Position numbers and translations under genes: made by a program | Notes under the pieces: model-generated | What the model was told of the DNA's origin: nothing | Databases searched by the model: none | The model's input: only the letters and a program-made list of their open reading frames with translations | Part shown: positions 61,548-64,000 of the stretch, piece after piece | Layout: the number at the start of each line of letters is the position of its first letter | Numbering within the stretch: position 1 is the first letter of the stretch | Origin: CAZNOG01 sp964574635 | GTDB taxonomy: Bacteria; Bacteroidota; Bacteroidia; Flavobacteriales_D; Cryomorphaceae | DNA length: 64,000 nt | Direction: 5' to 3' | Assembly: GCA_964574635.1 (NCBI GenBank) | Contig: CAZNOG010000006.1 | Location: forward strand, 62,001-126,000

Positions 61548-61991
61548 TCACTCGTCGTCTTGGCGACTGAGGTACCCTTTGAAGAATTGCATCATCACGA
61601 AGGTCAGGATCATTCCCGACACGACTCCTTCGATGAGCAGCCCCATGACGGCGAGTCCGGGGGTAATGGTCGTGCCCCAAATGGTGGCGTCTTGGAGTTC
61701 GTCCATAAACCCTTTGTCGATCACGTTGACATAGAGGGCGAGAAACAGGATGAAGACTCCCACGGCCGTGAGGGTATACCGAATGCCCAAGCCGAGGCTG
61801 CCGAGATACCCGATGCGGCTGTGGTCGCGTCGGATGTGATTGTTCAAGAGCATGTACAAACCTGCCCCCACGATGACGATGTTGAATGCGCGCAGCCAAT
61901 ACTCGTCGTGCAGCCCCAACATTCTCATAAGCAGAAAATAAACGGCCAGCCCCGCAGCCGCAAAAAGTCCATATACGATACCCTTGTCCAT
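61548..61991 (-). CDS. Four-helix membrane protein (tentative DUF4199)
   Basis: Inner-membrane protein of 147 residues with four helices (GLFAAAGLAVYFLLMRMLGL, AFNIVIVGAGLYMLLNNHI, YTLTAVGVFILFLALYVNV, VMGLLIEGVVSGMILTFVMM). The layout and GIRYTL phrase are like DUF4199 proteins of Bacteroidota, but I am unsure. The ATG at 61991 is right at a membrane-helix start, and the frame to 62210 upstream covers a terminator, so it is not used. Confidence 0.78.
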   Translation of the reverse strand: MDKGIVYGLFAAAGLAVYFLLMRMLGLHDEYWLRAFNIVIVGAGLYMLLNNHIRRDHSRIGYLGSLGLGIRYTLTAVGVFILFLALYVNVIDKGFMDELQDATIWGTTITPGLAVMGLLIEGVVSGMILTFVMMQFFKGYLSRQDDE

Positions 61992-62102
61992 GGATGGCGA
62001 GTTTTTGGTGTGAAAATGTAACAACGCAAAAGGAAAATTGTTACAGTCGGTCTCGCGGAAAACCCGCGGCGTAACGGCAGTACCGCGGGGGAAAGGGCAA
62101 GA

Positions 62103-62127
62103 AAAAAGCCCGGGGATTCCGGGCTTT
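62103..62127 (-). terminator. Terminator of the ribosomal protein operon
   Basis: On the minus strand, AAAAGCCCGG pairs with CCGGGCTTTT around AATCC, with a six-T tail. It follows rplI by about 60 bases. Confidence 0.85.
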
Positions 62128-62142
62128 TGCAATGGGTATGAT

Positions 62143-62159
62143 GGTTTTTGTGGGTGTGG
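62143..62159 (+). repeat. Dispersed GTTTTTGTGGGTG motif, copy G
   Basis: GGTTTTTGTGGGTGTGG lies between the operon terminator and the rplI stop codon, antisense to rplI. Confidence 0.6.
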
Positions 62160-62190
62160 CCTCGAGTTTTCAAGACCAACATGGGAGGCG

Positions 62191-62637
62191 TTATTCTCCC
62201 ACCACTTCAAAATCGATGGTCTCGACCACGGATTTGTGGAGTCTCACCTCGGCTTGGTACACGCCGATTTGCTTGATAGCGTCGCCTTTGATGGTGATGT
62301 GTTTGCGGTCCACTTTCACACCGATGGCTTCGAGGGCGTCGGCTACCTGGATGGTATTGACGGAACCGAAAATTTTGCCCTTCTCTCCCACCTTGGCTCC
62401 GATCTTGATCTTTTCCTTGGTGAGTTTTTTGGCCATTTCGAGAGCCTCCTCGCGGATTTTCTCCTCTTTGTGGGTGCGTTGGCGGATGTTCTCCTCCAAA
62501 ATCTTCCGCTCGGTAGGCGTCGCCAAGATGGCCATGCCTCTCGGGATGAGGTAATTTCGGGCGTACCCCGGTTTTACTTCAACCAAGTCGTCTTTGTAGC
62601 CCAGCTTCTCTATATCTTGTTTCAGTATGACTTGCAT
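62191..62637 (-). CDS. rplI: Ribosomal protein bL9
   Basis: Protein of 148 residues. The N-terminal 23S rRNA-binding domain is MQVILKQDIEKLGYKDDLVEVKPGYARNYLIPRGMAI, then the long connecting helix (KILEENIRQRTHKEEKIREEAL) and the C-terminal domain (IGAKVGEKGKIFGSVNTIQVADAL…). Standard length. It is last in the rpsF-rpsR-rplI operon, six bases behind rpsR. Confidence 0.97.
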   Translation of the reverse strand: MQVILKQDIEKLGYKDDLVEVKPGYARNYLIPRGMAILATPTERKILEENIRQRTHKEEKIREEALEMAKKLTKEKIKIGAKVGEKGKIFGSVNTIQVADALEAIGVKVDRKHITIKGDAIKQIGVYQAEVRLHKSVVETIDFEVVGE

Positions 62638-62643
62638 CTCGGT

Positions 62644-62910
62644 TTATTTTAAGAGGTCCGTAACGTAAGGAAGAAGAGCCAAGTGGCGAGCGCGCTTCAC
62701 GGCTTGCGCCACTTTTCGCTGGTATTTCATCGAGGTTCCGGTCACGCGACGCGGCAAGATTTTCCCTTGTTCGTTGACGAGTTTCAGCAAGAAGTTGGGG
62801 TCTTTGTAGTCGATGAATTTGATCCGATTTTTTCTGAATCGACAGTACTTTTCCTTTTGGGTGTCGATTTTGATCGGGGTGAGGTATCTGATTTCTGATT
62901 TGTCTGACAT
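62644..62910 (-). CDS. rpsR: Ribosomal protein bS18
   Basis: Small-subunit protein of 88 residues: the conserved CRFRKNRIKFIDYKDPNFLLKLVNEQGKILPRRVTGTSMKYQRKVAQAVKRARHLALLPY core is complete, with only a slightly longer N-terminal tail. In ribosomes it pairs with bS6, encoded just upstream. Confidence 0.97.
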   Translation of the reverse strand: MSDKSEIRYLTPIKIDTQKEKYCRFRKNRIKFIDYKDPNFLLKLVNEQGKILPRRVTGTSMKYQRKVAQAVKRARHLALLPYVTDLLK

Positions 62911-62978
62911 TGCTCTGTTTCGTTGGAAAGTGAATCTTCAGTCGTGGGGGCGAAGCCGGGCTTCACCTCCGTTCAACT

Positions 62979-63338
62979 TCACGATTGCACGGTTTCGGAT
63001 TTCTGATTCTTTCTTTTCTCCTTTCGCTTTTCGGCGTATTCGATGGCGTGCTTGTCCATTTTCACGGTCAAGAAACGCAACATACGCTCATCGCGACGGA
63101 ACGCGAGTTCCAATTCGCCGATGAGGCTGCCGGGTGCTTCGAAATCGAGCAGGTGGTAAAATCCGGTGGATTTCTTCTGGATGGGGTAGGCGAGTTTCCT
63201 CAAACCCCAATGCTCTTCGTGGAGGATCTTCCCTCCTCCTTCGCCGAGCAAACTTCTGTACTTCGCAACCGCTTCCTTTGCCTGATCCTCAGACAAAACG
63301 GGAGTTAAAATGAAAACGGTCTCATAACGATTCATCAT
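62979..63338 (-). CDS. rpsF: Ribosomal protein bS6
   Basis: Small-subunit protein of 119 residues: RYETVFILTPVLSEDQ, GGKILHEEHWGLRKLAYPIQKKSTGFYHLLDFE and DERMLRFLTVKMDK are the family landmarks. The start is one of two adjacent ATG codons (63338 or 63335). It is first in the operon and directly downstream of a complete promoter. Confidence 0.96.
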   Translation of the reverse strand: MMNRYETVFILTPVLSEDQAKEAVAKYRSLLGEGGGKILHEEHWGLRKLAYPIQKKSTGFYHLLDFEAPGSLIGELELAFRRDERMLRFLTVKMDKHAIEYAEKRKEKRKNQKSETVQS

Positions 63339-63381
63339 AAGTTCTTCGTTGAAATAAAAATGGTTTTTGAAAAATGGAGTG

Positions 63382-63412
63382 CAAATGTAGTCAAACCCCT
63401 ATAAATTACAAA
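63382..63412 (-). promoter_or_regulatory. Promoter of rpsF-rpsR-rplI
   Basis: On the minus strand, TTTG (63409-63412) and TACATTTG (63382-63389) are separated by 19 bases, the consensus Bacteroidota layout. Transcription starts about 40 bases before the bS6 ATG. Confidence 0.75.
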
Positions 63413-63460
63413 GCTTCCACGAATTTTAAACCGACTCTTTCCGCTTCGCGGCGGCACTTT

Positions 63461-63500
63461 GCGCGCGTCGCGCGCGATTGGGGCGGATGTGGATAATCGC
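63461..63500. repeat. Inverted repeats in the divergent rpsF-dnaX spacer
   Basis: A GCGCGCG-T-CGCGCGC inverted repeat lies at 63461-63475. Just after it is an imperfect hairpin, GGGGCG-GAT/AT-CGCCCC. These are located between two divergent promoters. No function is known. Confidence 0.4.
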
Positions 63501-63535
63501 CCCGCCCGGGGGTCGGTCACTTGGCCCCCATGCAT

Positions 63536-63543
63536 TATCTTTG
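63536..63543 (+). promoter_or_regulatory. -7 box of dnaX
   Basis: TATCTTTG, 24 bases before the dnaX ATG and divergent from the rpsF promoter. Confidence 0.6.
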
Positions 63544-63567
63544 CAGTGCATACATTCCAATTGCCAC

Positions 63568-64000
63568 ATGTCCGATTACATCGTATCCGCCAGAAAATAC
63601 CGACCTAAATCCTTCGACGCGGTGGTGGGCCAGGAAAACATTACGCAGACCCTCGCCCGCGCCATCGAAAAAAACCAACTGGGAAGCTCCTTCCTTTTTT
63701 GCGGGCCCCGCGGGGTGGGAAAAACTACTTGCGCGAGGATTCTCGCCCGCGAAGTGAACCAATTCCACAGCGACAACCCGGAAAACGACCCGGATTTCGC
63801 TTTCAACATCTTCGAGTTGGATGCCGCCTCGAACAACGGGGTGGACGGAATCCGCGATCTGATCGACCAAGTGCGCATACCGCCGCAAACAGGCAAATAC
63901 AAGGTGTACATCATCGACGAGGTGCACATGCTCTCCACCTCGGCGTTCAACGCGTTCCTGAAAACATTGGAAGAGCCGCCCCCCTACGCGATCTTCATCC
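63568..64000 (+). CDS. dnaX: DNA polymerase III subunit gamma/tau (5' part)
   Basis: First 144 codons of dnaX; the gene continues beyond the window. The clamp-loader ATPase is recognisable: YIVSARKYRPKSFDAVVGQENI, Walker A FCGPRGVGKTTCA, FNIFELDAASNNGVDGIRDLIDQVRIPPQTGKYKVYIIDEVHML (Walker B, DEVH) and AFLKTLEEPPPYAIFI. The four-cysteine zinc module normally found between Walker A and the ELDAASNNG motif is replaced by a short Cys-free stretch (REVNQFHSDNPENDPDFA). The protein loads the sliding clamp during replication. Confidence 0.95.
   Translation, partial: MSDYIVSARKYRPKSFDAVVGQENITQTLARAIEKNQLGSSFLFCGPRGVGKTTCARILAREVNQFHSDNPENDPDFAFNIFELDAASNNGVDGIRDLIDQVRIPPQTGKYKVYIIDEVHMLSTSAFNAFLKTLEEPPPYAIFI

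Noticed and set aside
63430..63535. Possible fourth copy of the structured hairpin
   Set aside because: The spacer has ACCGACCCCCGGG on the minus strand and GCGGATGTGGATAA on the plus strand, which recall the 3' block, but the AGC-GACRGSGAA-GCT tip is missing and the parts are on opposite strands.
1..64000. Prophage, integrative element or genomic island
   Set aside because: No integrase, transposase, phage structural gene or direct att repeat was found; gene content is core throughout.

Overview
The window is a contiguous chromosomal segment of a member of the Bacteroidota, most like a G+C-rich Flavobacteriales relative. The evidence is: (i) Bacteroidota-type promoters with a TAnnTTTG -7 box in front of many genes; (ii) a complete BatA-E aerotolerance operon; (iii) three secreted proteins with type IX secretion (T9SS) C-terminal sorting domains; (iv) a primary sigma factor of only 287 residues; (v) a Bacteroidota-type LptD; and (vi) many lipoproteins and outer-membrane barrels. 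I see no phage, plasmid, insertion sequence or CRISPR array. Nearly all of the sequence is compact core genome.

Layout. 0-5 kb: two small exported proteins and a large ABCG-like ABC transporter. 5-6 kb: a SiaB/SiaC partner-switch pair. 6-9 kb: methyltransferase, ZIP metal transporter, 2-Cys peroxiredoxin and tRNA-Pro(GGG). 9-14 kb: short-chain dehydrogenase, FMN reductase and LptD. 14-19 kb: an envelope/redox run of amidase, MCE protein, membrane Fe-S protein and CCG-domain protein. 19-26 kb: a DPP IV peptidase, then a vitamin B12 uptake locus (BtuB receptor, BtuG-like surface lipoprotein) behind a cobalamin riboswitch. 26-35 kb: MoxR, DUF58 and the Bat operon. 35-46 kb: outer-membrane protein, MltG, GNAT, DapF, HtrA protease, RpoD, GAPDH and an M1 peptidase. 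46-56 kb: metallo-hydrolase, T9SS-secreted proteins, an MFS transporter and a DUF5723-like membrane protein. 56-62 kb: a pair of bacterial PH-domain proteins, succinate-semialdehyde-type dehydrogenase and small membrane proteins. 62-64 kb: rpsF-rpsR-rplI, and divergently the start of dnaX, cut by the window end.

The least explained material is intergenic. Three spacers (near 11.0, 46.9 and 52.7 kb) hold a long imperfect hairpin. Its arms differ in sequence between copies but still pair, and its tip is conserved: AGC, then a nine-base loop GACRGSGAA, then GCT. A second, shorter motif (consensus GGGTTTTTGTGGGTGTG) occurs in seven spacers, and in two of the three hairpin copies it lies downstream of the hairpin. 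I do not recognise either family. Together they look like a lineage-specific structured repeat, either an RNA or a REP-like mobile element.
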